A DNA stretch of 64,000 nt. Origin: Rhodoblastus sp963713695 (lineage in GTDB: Bacteria; Pseudomonadota; Alphaproteobacteria; Rhizobiales; Beijerinckiaceae). Every line of letters starts with the position of its first letter. Positions within the stretch are counted from its first letter, which is position 1. Below, piece by piece: positions 10,145 to 19,126 of the stretch. The position numbers were made by a program, and so were the translations under genes. The stretch is from the NCBI GenBank assembly GCA_963713695.1, contig CAVQMU010000006.1:201973-265972 (forward strand). The letters are read 5' to 3'. The notes below the pieces were generated by a model. That model saw nothing but the letters and a program-made list of their open reading frames with translations. It was not told where the DNA came from and searched no databases.

Positions 10145-10741
10145 ATGCAATATCTTCGTCCCGCAATCGTCATGATCCTGCTGTTCACCGCCCTGACCGG
10201 GATCGCCTATCCGCTGGCGCTGACGGGCATAGGCGCCGTGCTGTTCCCGTGGCAGGCGAGCGGCGAAATCATCGCACGCGACGGCAAGCCGGTCGGCTCC
10301 GCCTTGATCGGCCAGAATTTCGCCTCCAATCGCTATTTCCAGCCGCGTCCCTCGGCGACCAACACGCCGGACCCCAAGGATTCAAGCAAGAACATCGACG
10401 CGCCCTATAACGCGGCCAATTCCGGCGGCTCCAATCTCGGCCCGACCAGCAAGGCGCTGGTCGACCGGGTCAAGGCGGCGGTGGACCTGAAGCGGCAGGC
10501 CGGCTGGAGCGGCCCCCTTCCCGCCGACGCCCTGACAACCTCCGCCTCGGGCCTCGATCCGGAAATATCGCCTGAGAATGCGCTGCTGCAGGCGCCCGAC
10601 GTCGCCAAGGCGCGCCGGCTTGACGCGGCAAAGGTGCGCGACCTCGTGCTGGCGCACGTGGAAAAGCCGGTCCTTGGCGTGATCGGCCAGCCGAGGGTCA
10701 ATGTTCTAGGGCTCAATCTTGCGCTGGATGCGTTACACTAG
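10145..10741 (+). CDS. kdpC: KdpC, accessory subunit of the K+-ATPase
   Basis: 198 residues with one N-terminal membrane helix (RPAIVMILLFTALTGIAYPL) and the conserved motifs GSALIGQNF, YFQPRPSA, TTSASGLDPEISP and the C-terminal VNVLGLNLALD. These are typical of KdpC, which increases the ATP affinity of KdpB. It starts 12 bases after kdpB behind a GAGGAGGAGAGG site. Confidence 0.97.
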   Translation: MQYLRPAIVMILLFTALTGIAYPLALTGIGAVLFPWQASGEIIARDGKPVGSALIGQNFASNRYFQPRPSATNTPDPKDSSKNIDAPYNAANSGGSNLGPTSKALVDRVKAAVDLKRQAGWSGPLPADALTTSASGLDPEISPENALLQAPDVAKARRLDAAKVRDLVLAHVEKPVLGVIGQPRVNVLGLNLALDALH

Positions 10742-10744
10742 AGC

Positions 10745-13441
10745 ATGGCGACAGATCGCGATCTCGACCGCCGCCCCGATCCGGACGCGCTGCTGGCGCT
10801 GGCGGGCCGCGAGGGGCGCGGCAAACTCAAGGTCTTTCTCGGCGCCGCTCCCGGCGTCGGAAAGACCTATGCCATGCTGCTGGGCGCGCGACGGCTGAAG
10901 GCGGAAGGACTCGATGTCGTCATCGGCCTCGCCGAGACCCATGGTCGCTCGGAAACGGCCGCCCTGCTCGAAGGGCTGGAGACGATTCCGCGCAAAAAGA
11001 TCGACTATCGCGGCCGGGAAATCGAGGAATTCGACATTGACGCGGCGCTGAAACGCAAGCCCGCGCTGATCGTCGTCGATGAGCTCGCCCACACCAATGC
11101 GCCGGAAAGCCGGCATCCCAAGCGCTGGCAGGATGTCGAGGAACTGCTCGACGCCGGCCTCGACGTCTGGACGGCGCTGAACATCCAGCATCTCGAAAGC
11201 CTCGCCGACGTGGTCAGCCGCGTCACTGGCGTCATCGTGCGCGAGACCGTGCCGGACGGCGTGCTGAAGCGCGCCGACGACGTGGTGCTTGTGGACATCA
11301 CGCCCGACGAGCTGATCCAGCGCCTCAACGAGGGCAAGGTCTATCTGCCGCAGACCGCCCGGCGCGCGACGCAGAATTTCTTCACGACACGCAATCTCAC
11401 GGCCCTGCGCGAACTGGCGCTGCGCCGCACCGCCGATCGCGTCGACGACCAGATGGTCGATTTCCTGCGCCTCAACGCCATCGAGGGGCCCTGGGACACG
11501 TCCGACCACCTGCTGGTCTGCATCGGCGCCGATTCGCAGGCGGAAACCGTGGTGCGCTCCGGCGGCCGCCTGGCGACGCGGCTGAACGCCTCCTGGCAAG
11601 TCGTCCATGCCGCGCCGCTGGGTCACGACGAAAGCGATGTCGACGAAGTGCGCTGCGTCGACGAGGCGTTCCGGCTTGCCGAACGTCTCGGCGCGGAAAC
11701 GGTTCGGCTCGCTGCTTCGGATCCTGTCGACGAAATATTGCGGTACGCCCGCCGGGAAAACGTCACCCAGATCATCGTGAGCCGCGCGCCGACCCATTTT
11801 TGGCGACGCCTGTTCGGCCGGGATTTCGCCAGCGAAATGGTGCGGGTGTCAACGGACATACCCGTCTATGTCGTCGGCGCCCCGGAAGCCGCCGCGCCAA
11901 GGCTGCACCGTATCCACCTGCCGTCCGTCGCGCCAAAACGGCTTTCGGCGGGACTTGCCGCCTCAATCGTCGCCGTCGCCCTGGCCGTGCTGGCGGGCAA
12001 GGCGCTGAACGCGTGGCTGCATCCGCCCAATTTGTCGATGGTGTTCCTGCTGGCGGTTCTGGTTTGCGCCGAGCGTTTCGGCCTGTGGTCGGCGATCGCC
12101 GCCTCTTTCCTGTCCTTCCTGGCCTTCAATTTCTTCTTCATCGAGCCGATCTACACCTTGACCGTCGCCGAGCCCCAGGAGCTGCTGTCGTTGATGGTCT
12201 TCCTGGTCGTCGCCGTCCTCACAGGCTCGCTGGCCGGCCGCGTTCACGACCAGACGGAGGCGGTGCAGGAGCGGGCGCACAACATCGAATTGCTCTACGA
12301 TTTCTCACGCAAGCTTTCTGCGGCGCCGAATCTCGACGACGCGCTCTACGCCGCCGCCGCGTATCTCCAAAAGGCGCAGGGCGGACACATCGCCTTCCTG
12401 TTGCCCGAAGGCGAGGAATTGCGGCTGGCGACCGTCTGGCCGCCGATGGACGAATTTTCCGCCGGCGAAATGGGCGCCGCGCGCTGGGCCTATTCGAAGC
12501 GCCAGCCGGCCGGCTGGCGCACCGACACCCTGCCCAACCTCCCCTTCCAGTTCCGGCCGCTGACGACGCCGCGCGGCGTGGTCGGCGTCTGCGGCTTCCA
12601 GCCGAAAGAACCGCATGAGCCTGTGACCCCCGAGGACGAGCGGGCCTTGACCGCCATGCTGGAGCAGACCGCCATCGCCATCGACCGCTCGCTGCTGGTC
12701 GGCGAAGCCGTGCGCAGCGCGGCGCTGGAACAGAACGAAAAGCTGCGCACCACCCTTTTGTCGTCGCTGTCGCACGATCTGCGCACGCCCTTGTCGTCAA
12801 TCACCGGCGCCGTCACGACCTTGCGCCAACTCGGCGACAGGATGCAACCCGCTGACCGGCAGGACCTGCTGGCGTCGATCGAGGAGGAGGCGGCGCGGCT
12901 TTCGCGCTTTGTCGCCAATCTCCTGGACATGTCCAGGCTCGAATCCGGCGCGATAAAAGTCCGGCGCGACTTCCTCGATTCCGCCGAAATCATTCGGACC
13001 GCCGTCGAGCGGTGCAAGAAAGTGTTTCCGAACATGCGGATCGAGACGTCGCTTGCTCCCCGCCTGCCGTTCATTCGCGGCGACGCCGGCCTGCTCGAAC
13101 AGGTGCTGTTCAATCTGCTCGACAACGCCCATAAGTATGGCGGCGATACAGGCGTGACTGTGCATGCGCGGCAGGAGGGGCAGGAGGTGGTGATTTCCGT
13201 CACGGACGAGGGGCCGGGCATAAAGGCCGCCGACCTCGACAGGATTTTCGAGAAATTCTATCGCGGCGGCCGCACCGACGGGCGCAAGGCGGGCACCGGC
13301 CTTGGCCTGTCGATCTGCAAGGGGCTGGTGGAGGCCATGGGCGGGCGCATCGAGGCGCAGAGCCCGGCGGTGCGCCGGCGCGGCGCCCGGTTGCTGCTGC
13401 GCTTCCCGGCGGCGGCCACCGACGGGGAGAAGACGGCATGA
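10745..13441 (+). CDS. kdpD: KdpD, membrane sensor histidine kinase for K+ limitation
   Basis: 898 residues. The N-terminal KdpD domain carries a Walker A motif (GAAPGVGKT, residues 33-41) and VVDELAHTN. A universal-stress-protein domain follows, then about four membrane helices near residues 400-510, a GAF-like segment, a HisKA domain with H677 in SSLSHDLRTPLSS, and an ATPase domain with NLLDNAHKY, DEGPGIK and GTGLGLSI. It phosphorylates KdpE when K+ is scarce or turgor changes. The start is three bases after the kdpC stop, and the end overlaps kdpE by four bases. Confidence 0.97.
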   Translation: MATDRDLDRRPDPDALLALAGREGRGKLKVFLGAAPGVGKTYAMLLGARRLKAEGLDVVIGLAETHGRSETAALLEGLETIPRKKIDYRGREIEEFDIDAALKRKPALIVVDELAHTNAPESRHPKRWQDVEELLDAGLDVWTALNIQHLESLADVVSRVTGVIVRETVPDGVLKRADDVVLVDITPDELIQRLNEGKVYLPQTARRATQNFFTTRNLTALRELALRRTADRVDDQMVDFLRLNAIEGPWDTSDHLLVCIGADSQAETVVRSGGRLATRLNASWQVVHAAPLGHDESDVDEVRCVDEAFRLAERLGAETVRLAASDPVDEILRYARRENVTQIIVSRAPTHFWRRLFGRDFASEMVRVSTDIPVYVVGAPEAAAPRLHRIHLPSVAPKRLSAGLAASIVAVALAVLAGKALNAWLHPPNLSMVFLLAVLVCAERFGLWSAIAASFLSFLAFNFFFIEPIYTLTVAEPQELLSLMVFLVVAVLTGSLAGRVHDQTEAVQERAHNIELLYDFSRKLSAAPNLDDALYAAAAYLQKAQGGHIAFLLPEGEELRLATVWPPMDEFSAGEMGAARWAYSKRQPAGWRTDTLPNLPFQFRPLTTPRGVVGVCGFQPKEPHEPVTPEDERALTAMLEQTAIAIDRSLLVGEAVRSAALEQNEKLRTTLLSSLSHDLRTPLSSITGAVTTLRQLGDRMQPADRQDLLASIEEEAARLSRFVANLLDMSRLESGAIKVRRDFLDSAEIIRTAVERCKKVFPNMRIETSLAPRLPFIRGDAGLLEQVLFNLLDNAHKYGGDTGVTVHARQEGQEVVISVTDEGPGIKAADLDRIFEKFYRGGRTDGRKAGTGLGLSICKGLVEAMGGRIEAQSPAVRRRGARLLLRFPAAATDGEKTA

Positions 13442-14133
13442 AGACCCGCGTCCTGATCATCGACGACGAGGCGCCGATCCAGCGCTTCCTGCGCCCTGCC
13501 CTGCAGGCCTCGGGCTATGACGTCTACAGCGCCGAAACGGGCGCGGAGGCGCTGCGCCTGATCGCCACGGCGGCGCCCGACGTGATCGTGCTCGATCTCG
13601 GACTGCCCGACATGGACGGCAAGGAGGTGCTGGCGCAGGCGCGGCATTTCTCGAAAAGCCCTGTGATCATCCTGTCCGCCCGCGACCAGGAGACGGAGAA
13701 GATCGCCGCGCTCGACCTTGGCGCCGACGATTACGTCGAAAAACCCTTTTCCATCGGCGAGTTTCTGGCGCGCCTGCGCACCGCCTTGCGCCATTCCGCC
13801 CCCGACAAGGCTGGCGCGCCGCGCTATGAGGCCGACGGGCTTGTCGTCGACCTGGACAAGCGCCGGGTCGTCAAGGGCGGCCAGCAGGTCAAACTGACGC
13901 CAAAGGAATTCGATCTGCTGGCGGTGCTGGTGCGCCACGCGGGCCGGGTTGTCACCCATCGCCAGATTCTCGCCGCCGTCTGGGGCCCCGCCCATTCCGA
14001 CGACACGCAATATCTCAGGGTGTTCGTCGGCCAGCTGCGCGGAAAAATAGAAACCAGCCCCGAGGCGCCAAGGCTGATCCTGACCGAACCCGGCATAGGT
14101 TACAGGCTGTGGACGGACGAGACCGACGCGTAA
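13438..14133 (+). CDS. kdpE: KdpE, OmpR-family response regulator
   Basis: 231 residues. The receiver domain has IIDDEAPIQ and the phospho-acceptor D53 in VLDLGLPDMDG, plus the conserved lysine in VEKPFS. The C-terminal winged helix has KLTPKEFDLLAVL and HRQILAAVWG. It is translationally coupled to kdpD through an ATGA overlap. It should activate the promoter in front of the 27-residue peptide gene. I see no terminator immediately downstream. Confidence 0.97.
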   Translation: MKTRVLIIDDEAPIQRFLRPALQASGYDVYSAETGAEALRLIATAAPDVIVLDLGLPDMDGKEVLAQARHFSKSPVIILSARDQETEKIAALDLGADDYVEKPFSIGEFLARLRTALRHSAPDKAGAPRYEADGLVVDLDKRRVVKGGQQVKLTPKEFDLLAVLVRHAGRVVTHRQILAAVWGPAHSDDTQYLRVFVGQLRGKIETSPEAPRLILTEPGIGYRLWTDETDA

Positions 14134-14332
14134 AGCCCCTGTTTTCGCAAAATCGTCTTACTCTCGTCGTAATATCGAGCGGACTTGCGGGCAGGAAATC
14201 ATGCGCCTCATCACAACTGGAAAACGTCTTTGCAGTTGCGCCTTCAATATATTCAAGATACGAAATAATAGTGGAAACACCATGTTTCTACATGTAAATT
14301 AACTTTCCGGACCTGCGACATTTGCGCGCGGA

Positions 14333-14346
14333 TTGATCGAGGTCAA
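14333..14346. promoter_or_regulatory. FixK/FNR-type binding site upstream of hoxF
   Basis: TTGATCGAGGTCAA fits the half-site consensus TTGA-N6-TCAA exactly and differs from TTGAT-N4-ATCAA by one base. It lies 63 bases before the hoxF start, inside the AT-rich 14140-14330 region. A position around -40 of a transcript starting near 14380 would suit activation under low oxygen by an FNR, FnrN or FixK protein. The link to oxygen is inferred from the motif alone. Confidence 0.6.
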
Positions 14347-14409
14347 GCCGAAAACGCGTCGATCCGCGTAAGCAGTCTGGTCCTTGCCTCGAGCGCAGCG
14401 AGTTCGCAC

Positions 14410-16197
14410 ATGGCGTCTCTGGAAACTGTCGTCGAACCCATACTCGCCAAATATCGCCAAGATCCCACGGCGCTGCTGCAGATCCTGCGGGAGACCCAGG
14501 AAGCGCTCGACTGGCTTTCGCCGGAAACCCGGCAATTCATCGCGCGAGAGCTGAAAATTCCGGTCACGCGGGTCGAAAGCGTCGTTCAATTCTACGCCCA
14601 TCTTTACGACCAGCCGCGCGGAAAATTCCGCATCCTGTTTTCCGACAATATCACCGACCGCATGGCCGGCTCCCTCGCCCTGATGGAGCACATGCTCAAG
14701 CGCCTGAAGCTTTCCCGCGGCGTGGTTTCCGCGGACGGGCTTGTCAGCGTGGATACGACGTCCTGCACCGGCATGTGCGACCAGGGGCCGGCCCTGCTCG
14801 TCAACAATCGCGCCATACCCAAGCTGACGCCGCGCCGCATCGACGAAATTTGCGAGCTGATCCGCGCCGACGCGCCCGTCGCCGACTGGCCGGCGCATTA
14901 TTTTGAGATCGTGGACAACATCCGCCGCGCCGACATGCTGCTTGGCTCAGCTTTCAAAATGGGCGAAGCGACCCGCGCCGCCATCGCGCTCGGGCCGCAG
15001 GGCGTGCTCGCCGAGATGAAGAAATCCAACCTGCGCGGGCGCGGCGGCGCGGGGTTCACCACCGCCGTCAAATGGGAGGCCTGCCGCAGCGCGCAAGGCG
15101 ACGAGCGCTATGTGATCTGCAACGCCGACGAAGGCGAGCCCGGCACTTTCAAGGACCGCGTGCTGCTGCAGAGTTTTTCCGAGCGCGTCTTCGAAGGCAT
15201 GGCGATCGCAGGATACGCGACGGGAGCGCGGAAAGGCTTCCTCTACCTGCGCGGCGAGTATTTCTACCTGCTCGAACCGCTCGAAGCCAAGCTCGCGGAC
15301 ATGCGGCGAAACCACCTTCTCGGCGCAGGCATTTGCGGGGGGGAAGACTTTGATTTCGATATTGAAATCCATCTCGGCGCCGGCGCCTATGTCTGCGGCG
15401 AGGAAACCGCGCTGATCGAGTCTCTCGAAGGCAAGCCTGGGCGCCCGCGGATCAGGCCGCCCTTCCCCGTCACCCACGGCTATCTCGGCCAGCCGACCGT
15501 GGTCAACAATGTCGAGACCCTGTGCAAGGCGACCGAAGTCGTCATCCAGGGCGGCTCCGCCTATGCCGGCCACGGCACCAAGGAATCGACGGGCACCAAG
15601 ATCATCTCGGTATCGGGCGATTGCGAACGCCCCGGCCTCTATGAATATCCTTTCGGCGTGCGCGTCATCCAGGTCCTCACCGATTGCGGCGCGCGCGACA
15701 CCAGCGCCGTGCAGGTCAGCGGCGCCTCCGGAAACTGCCTGACGCCACAGGAATTCGGACGCCGCATCGCCTTCGAGGACGTGCCTACCGCCGGCTCCTT
15801 CATGGTCTTCGGCAAAGGGCGCGATCTCTTCGACGCCGCGCGGAATTTCGCGCATTTCTTCGAGCATGAATCCTGCGGCTTCTGCACGCCCTGCCGGGTG
15901 GGAACCTCGCTGGTGGCGCGCATCCTCGACAAGATCGCCGCCGGCCACGGCGCCCGCTACGAATTCAACGAACTGACCCGCCTGCACGACATATTGCGCA
16001 CGTCGAGCCATTGCGGCCTCGGCCAGACCGCGACCAGCGCGCTGCACGACATGATGGTCAAGTTCACGCCGATTTTCGAGTCGCGCCTGATCGAAAAGGA
16101 TTTCGAACCCGCCTTCGATCTCGACGCCTCCCTGGACAGGGCGCGCGAAATCGCCGGGCGCGATGATTCCTCCGCCCATCTGGGAGCCGAGGCATGA
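14410..16197 (+). CDS. hoxF: HoxF, diaphorase subunit of NAD-reducing [NiFe] hydrogenase
   Basis: 595 residues fusing a NuoE-like part (1-165) to a NuoF-like part. The flavin/NADH site is GRGGAGFTTAVKWE (from 210), and the [4Fe-4S] ligands are C489, C492, C495 and C535. It passes electrons from H2 to NAD+ via FMN. In the NuoE-like part only C119 and C123 (SCTGMC) are present; residues 1-118 contain no cysteine, so the usual upstream cysteine pair for the [2Fe-2S] centre is missing. It overlaps hoxU by four bases. The ribosome-binding site before the ATG is weak. Confidence 0.96.
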   Translation: MASLETVVEPILAKYRQDPTALLQILRETQEALDWLSPETRQFIARELKIPVTRVESVVQFYAHLYDQPRGKFRILFSDNITDRMAGSLALMEHMLKRLKLSRGVVSADGLVSVDTTSCTGMCDQGPALLVNNRAIPKLTPRRIDEICELIRADAPVADWPAHYFEIVDNIRRADMLLGSAFKMGEATRAAIALGPQGVLAEMKKSNLRGRGGAGFTTAVKWEACRSAQGDERYVICNADEGEPGTFKDRVLLQSFSERVFEGMAIAGYATGARKGFLYLRGEYFYLLEPLEAKLADMRRNHLLGAGICGGEDFDFDIEIHLGAGAYVCGEETALIESLEGKPGRPRIRPPFPVTHGYLGQPTVVNNVETLCKATEVVIQGGSAYAGHGTKESTGTKIISVSGDCERPGLYEYPFGVRVIQVLTDCGARDTSAVQVSGASGNCLTPQEFGRRIAFEDVPTAGSFMVFGKGRDLFDAARNFAHFFEHESCGFCTPCRVGTSLVARILDKIAAGHGARYEFNELTRLHDILRTSSHCGLGQTATSALHDMMVKFTPIFESRLIEKDFEPAFDLDASLDRAREIAGRDDSSAHLGAEA

Positions 16198-16910
16198 CGG
16201 AAATCGCCCACCAATTCACCATCGACGGCGAGAAGATCGACTTCGAGCCGGGCCAGACCATCCTGACGGCGGCGTTGGCGGCGGGAATTTATATCCCGCA
16301 TCTCTGCGCCCATCCGGAATTCGCGCCGCATGGGTCGTGCAAGCTGTGCACCGTGACCGTCAACGGGCGCGCCGGTTCGGCCTGCACAATTTCGGCCATG
16401 CCTGGGCAGGACGTGCACAGCAATACGCCGGAGCTGAACGGCCGCCGCCGCGTGCTGCTGCAAATGCTCTTTGTCGAGGGCAATCATTTCTGCCCAGGCT
16501 GCGAAAAAAGCGGCAATTGCCAGTTGCAGGCGCTCGCCTACGATCTCGAAATGCTCAATCCGCATTTCGCGCATTTCTTCCCCGATCGGCAGGTCGACGC
16601 CTCACATCCCGACATTTTCCTCGACATGAACCGCTGCATCATGTGCGAGCTTTGCGTGCGCGCCAGCCGCGACATGGACGGCAAGGACGTGTTCGCGCTG
16701 GCCGGACGCGGACGCGCCTCGCACATCATTGTCAACTCGCCCTCCGGAAAACTCGGCGACACCGACATCGCCCTGACCGACAGAGCGGCGCATATCTGTC
16801 CGGTCGGCGCCATCCTGCCCAAGGAAGTCGGCTATGCCGTGCCGATCGGCAAGCGCGTCTACGACCATGAGCCGATCAGTGATCTGGCTGCGCACGCGGG
16901 AGAGAAATGA
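16194..16910 (+). CDS. hoxU: HoxU, iron-sulfur electron-transfer subunit of the NAD-reducing hydrogenase
   Basis: 238 residues resembling the N-terminal part of NuoG. A plant-type [2Fe-2S] domain is seen in LCAHPEFAPHGSCKLC. A His/Cys-rich segment (HFCPGCEKSGNCQLQ) would bind a distal [4Fe-4S] cluster, and RCIMCELC with a later CPVGA would bind another. It wires the hydrogenase module to HoxF. Its start overlaps the hoxF stop (ATGA). Confidence 0.96.
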   Translation: MTEIAHQFTIDGEKIDFEPGQTILTAALAAGIYIPHLCAHPEFAPHGSCKLCTVTVNGRAGSACTISAMPGQDVHSNTPELNGRRRVLLQMLFVEGNHFCPGCEKSGNCQLQALAYDLEMLNPHFAHFFPDRQVDASHPDIFLDMNRCIMCELCVRASRDMDGKDVFALAGRGRASHIIVNSPSGKLGDTDIALTDRAAHICPVGAILPKEVGYAVPIGKRVYDHEPISDLAAHAGEK

Positions 16911-16911
16911 G

Positions 16912-17511
16912 ATGAACGCTCCCGTCCCTCCCCCCGCAGCCCCCAGGAAGCTGAAGATCGCGACCACGTCGCTGTGCGGCTGCTTCGGCTGCCACATGTC
17001 GCTGCTCGACATTGACGAGCGCCTGCTGGAATTGGCGAAGATCGCCGATTTCGACCGCTCGCCGATCACCGACATCAAGCATTTCGGTCCCTGCGACGTC
17101 GGCCTGGTGGAAGGCGGCGTCTGTAACTCGGAAAACGTGCATGTGCTGCGGGAAATGCGCGCCCATTGCAGGGTTCTGGTCGCCGTGGGCGCCTGCGCCA
17201 TCAATGGCGGCCTGCCGGCGGAACGCAACCATCTCGACGTCGGAGACATCTTGCAGAAAGTCTATGGCGACATGCCCGGCTCGAATTCGCGCCCGGGCGC
17301 AAATTCGAGCCCCGGCGTGCAATCGAAGGTCCCCAACGACCCCGAACTGCCGCTGCTGCTCGACAAGGTCTATCCGATCAACGAAATAGTCCGCGTCGAC
17401 TATTTCATTCCCGGCTGCCCGCCTTCCGGCGACACGCTCTGGAAATATCTCACCGACCTGATCGGCGGGCGCCAACCGCGCCTCGAATACCAACTCCTGC
17501 GATTCGACTAG
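16912..17511 (+). CDS. hoxY: HoxY, small subunit of the NAD-reducing [NiFe] hydrogenase
   Basis: 199 residues from the ATG at 16912, two bases after the hoxU stop. The proximal [4Fe-4S] site starts in LCGCFGCH (C22, C24, C27) and is completed by GPCDVGLVEGGVCN, GACAINGG and PGCPPSGD near the C terminus. It is short, lacks a Tat signal, and fits a cytoplasmic bidirectional-type enzyme. The region around residues 120-135 is rich in Asn, Ser and Pro (SNSRPGANSSPG), probably a surface loop. Confidence 0.95.
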   Translation: MNAPVPPPAAPRKLKIATTSLCGCFGCHMSLLDIDERLLELAKIADFDRSPITDIKHFGPCDVGLVEGGVCNSENVHVLREMRAHCRVLVAVGACAINGGLPAERNHLDVGDILQKVYGDMPGSNSRPGANSSPGVQSKVPNDPELPLLLDKVYPINEIVRVDYFIPGCPPSGDTLWKYLTDLIGGRQPRLEYQLLRFD

Positions 17512-17514
17512 CGT

Positions 17515-17545
17515 GTCGTGCGTTCCACTGGAACGCACGACTTTT
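17515..17545 (+). terminator. Strong hairpin with T-tract between hoxY and hoxH
   Basis: A perfect 12-bp stem (GTCGTGCGTTCC and GGAACGCACGAC) with an ACT loop is followed by TTTT. It starts three bases after the hoxY stop and ends about 70 bases before the hoxH start. It looks like an intrinsic terminator inside the operon and could lower hoxH expression or act as a processing/stability element. It may instead be a dispersed palindrome that landed here. Confidence 0.6.
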
Positions 17546-17611
17546 CGATTCCCCTTTGACGCGGCTGTTCAACGAAAACCGGTCCTTTCGTTCGCCGCCA
17601 TGGAGATTTTG

Positions 17612-19087
17612 ATGTCCGCCCTTGAAACCGCCGAAGCGCCCGCAAAACTCCGCCGCATCGCCATCGATCCGGTGACTCGCGTGGAAGGCCACGGCAAGGT
17701 GACGATCCTGCTCGACGACGCTAACAGGATTCATCAGGTCCGGCTGCACATCGTCGAATTCCGCGGCTTCGAAGCCTTCATCGAGGGACGTCCCTTCTGG
17801 GAAGTCCCGGTGCTGGTGCAGCGCCTGTGCGGCATCTGCCCGGTCAGCCATCATCTCGCAGCCGTGAAGGCGATGGACGGCATAGCCGGCTATTCCACGC
17901 TGACTCCGACCGCCGAAAAACTGCGCCGCCTCATGCATCACGGCCAGATCCTGCAATCGCACGCCGTGCATTTCTTCCATCTCGCTTCGCCCGACCTGCT
18001 GCTCGGCTTCGACAGCGAGCCGACCCGCCGCAACATTGTCGGCGTCGCCGCGGACTATCCTGAAATCGCGAAACAGGGCGTGCTGCTGCGCAAATACGGA
18101 CAGGAAGTGATCCGCCACACGGCCGGCAAGCGCATCCACGGCACGGGCGCGATACCCGGCGGCGTCAACAAGGCGCTGACGCTGTCAGAGCGCGACGAGA
18201 TGCGGCAAAACATCGACCAGATGATCGGGTGGGCGCGCGACGCCGTCAAGATGATCGAAAAGCTCCATGCGGCAAATCCGGCCTTCTACAATGGCTTCGG
18301 CGAATTCCGCTCGAGCATGATGGGCTTCGTCGACAAGCGCGGGGCGATGGATCTCTATCATGGCGGTCTGCGCGCGCATGACGCCGATGGAAACACAATC
18401 TTCGACCATGTGAATTACGAGACCTATCAGGACGTGCTGCAGGAGGAGGTCAAACCCTGGAGCTACATGAAGTTCCCGCATATCAAGGCGCTCGGCGCGG
18501 AACAGGGCTGGTACAAGGTCGGCCCGCTCGCCCGCATGCAAATTTGCGACTTCATCCCGACCGAACTTGCGGAAGCCGAGCGGAAGAACTTCATGGCGCT
18601 TGGCGGCGGCAAGCCCTCCCACGGCACGCTGCTGTTCCATTGGGCGCGCATGATCGAAGCGCTGCATGCGGTGGAGACGATCCGCGAATTGCTCGATGAT
18701 CCCGATATCCTGGGAAACGATCTGATGGCCGACAAGGGCGAGCGCAAGGGCGAGGCCTACGGCGTGATCGAGGCGCCGCGCGGCACGCTCTTCCACCATT
18801 ATCGCGTCGGCGCGGACGATCTCGTGAGCTATTGCAACCTCATCGTGTCAACCACCAACAACAACCAGGCGATGAACGAGGCGATCCGCGCGGTGGCCAC
18901 GCAATACCTGACCGGCCGCGAGATCACCGAGGGACTGCTCAACCACATCGAAGTCGCAATCCGCGCCTACGATCCCTGCCTGTCCTGCGCCACCCACGCC
19001 ATCGGCCAGATGCCGCTGGAAGTGGACCTGGTCGACGCGCAAGGGGCGCTGGTCAGCCGGGGCAGGAAGAATTTCGCGGCGGCTTGA
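17612..19087 (+). CDS. hoxH: HoxH, large catalytic subunit of the NAD-reducing [NiFe] hydrogenase
   Basis: 491 residues from MSALETAEAPAKL; GGAG lies six bases before this ATG, and the longer in-frame openings upstream run through the hairpin. The Ni-Fe site ligands are C73/C76 in RLCGICPVSHH and C456/C459 in DPCLSCATH, with the L1 signature RVEGHGKV at the N terminus. After H462 a 29-residue tail follows, which the maturation protease would remove. Together with HoxY it splits H2. Confidence 0.96.
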   Translation: MSALETAEAPAKLRRIAIDPVTRVEGHGKVTILLDDANRIHQVRLHIVEFRGFEAFIEGRPFWEVPVLVQRLCGICPVSHHLAAVKAMDGIAGYSTLTPTAEKLRRLMHHGQILQSHAVHFFHLASPDLLLGFDSEPTRRNIVGVAADYPEIAKQGVLLRKYGQEVIRHTAGKRIHGTGAIPGGVNKALTLSERDEMRQNIDQMIGWARDAVKMIEKLHAANPAFYNGFGEFRSSMMGFVDKRGAMDLYHGGLRAHDADGNTIFDHVNYETYQDVLQEEVKPWSYMKFPHIKALGAEQGWYKVGPLARMQICDFIPTELAEAERKNFMALGGGKPSHGTLLFHWARMIEALHAVETIRELLDDPDILGNDLMADKGERKGEAYGVIEAPRGTLFHHYRVGADDLVSYCNLIVSTTNNNQAMNEAIRAVATQYLTGREITEGLLNHIEVAIRAYDPCLSCATHAIGQMPLEVDLVDAQGALVSRGRKNFAAA

Positions 19088-19126
19088 TGAAGGCCTAGGC
19101 CCAGCAACAGGCGGAACCCTGGTCAC

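Noticed and set aside
7310..10150. A 946-codon open frame on the minus strand across kdpA and kdpB
   Set aside because: It is the reverse-strand shadow of highly conserved KdpA/KdpB coding in GC-rich DNA, and its His/Arg/Asp-rich translation matches nothing.
14205..14240. Possible sigma-54 promoter before hoxF (ACTGGAAAACGTCTTTGCAG)
   Set aside because: The GG and GC elements are one base too far apart and the -24 element is poor.
14947..16179. A 410-codon minus-strand frame opposite hoxF
   Set aside because: hoxF carries all cluster and flavin motifs in the other strand; the antisense frame has none.
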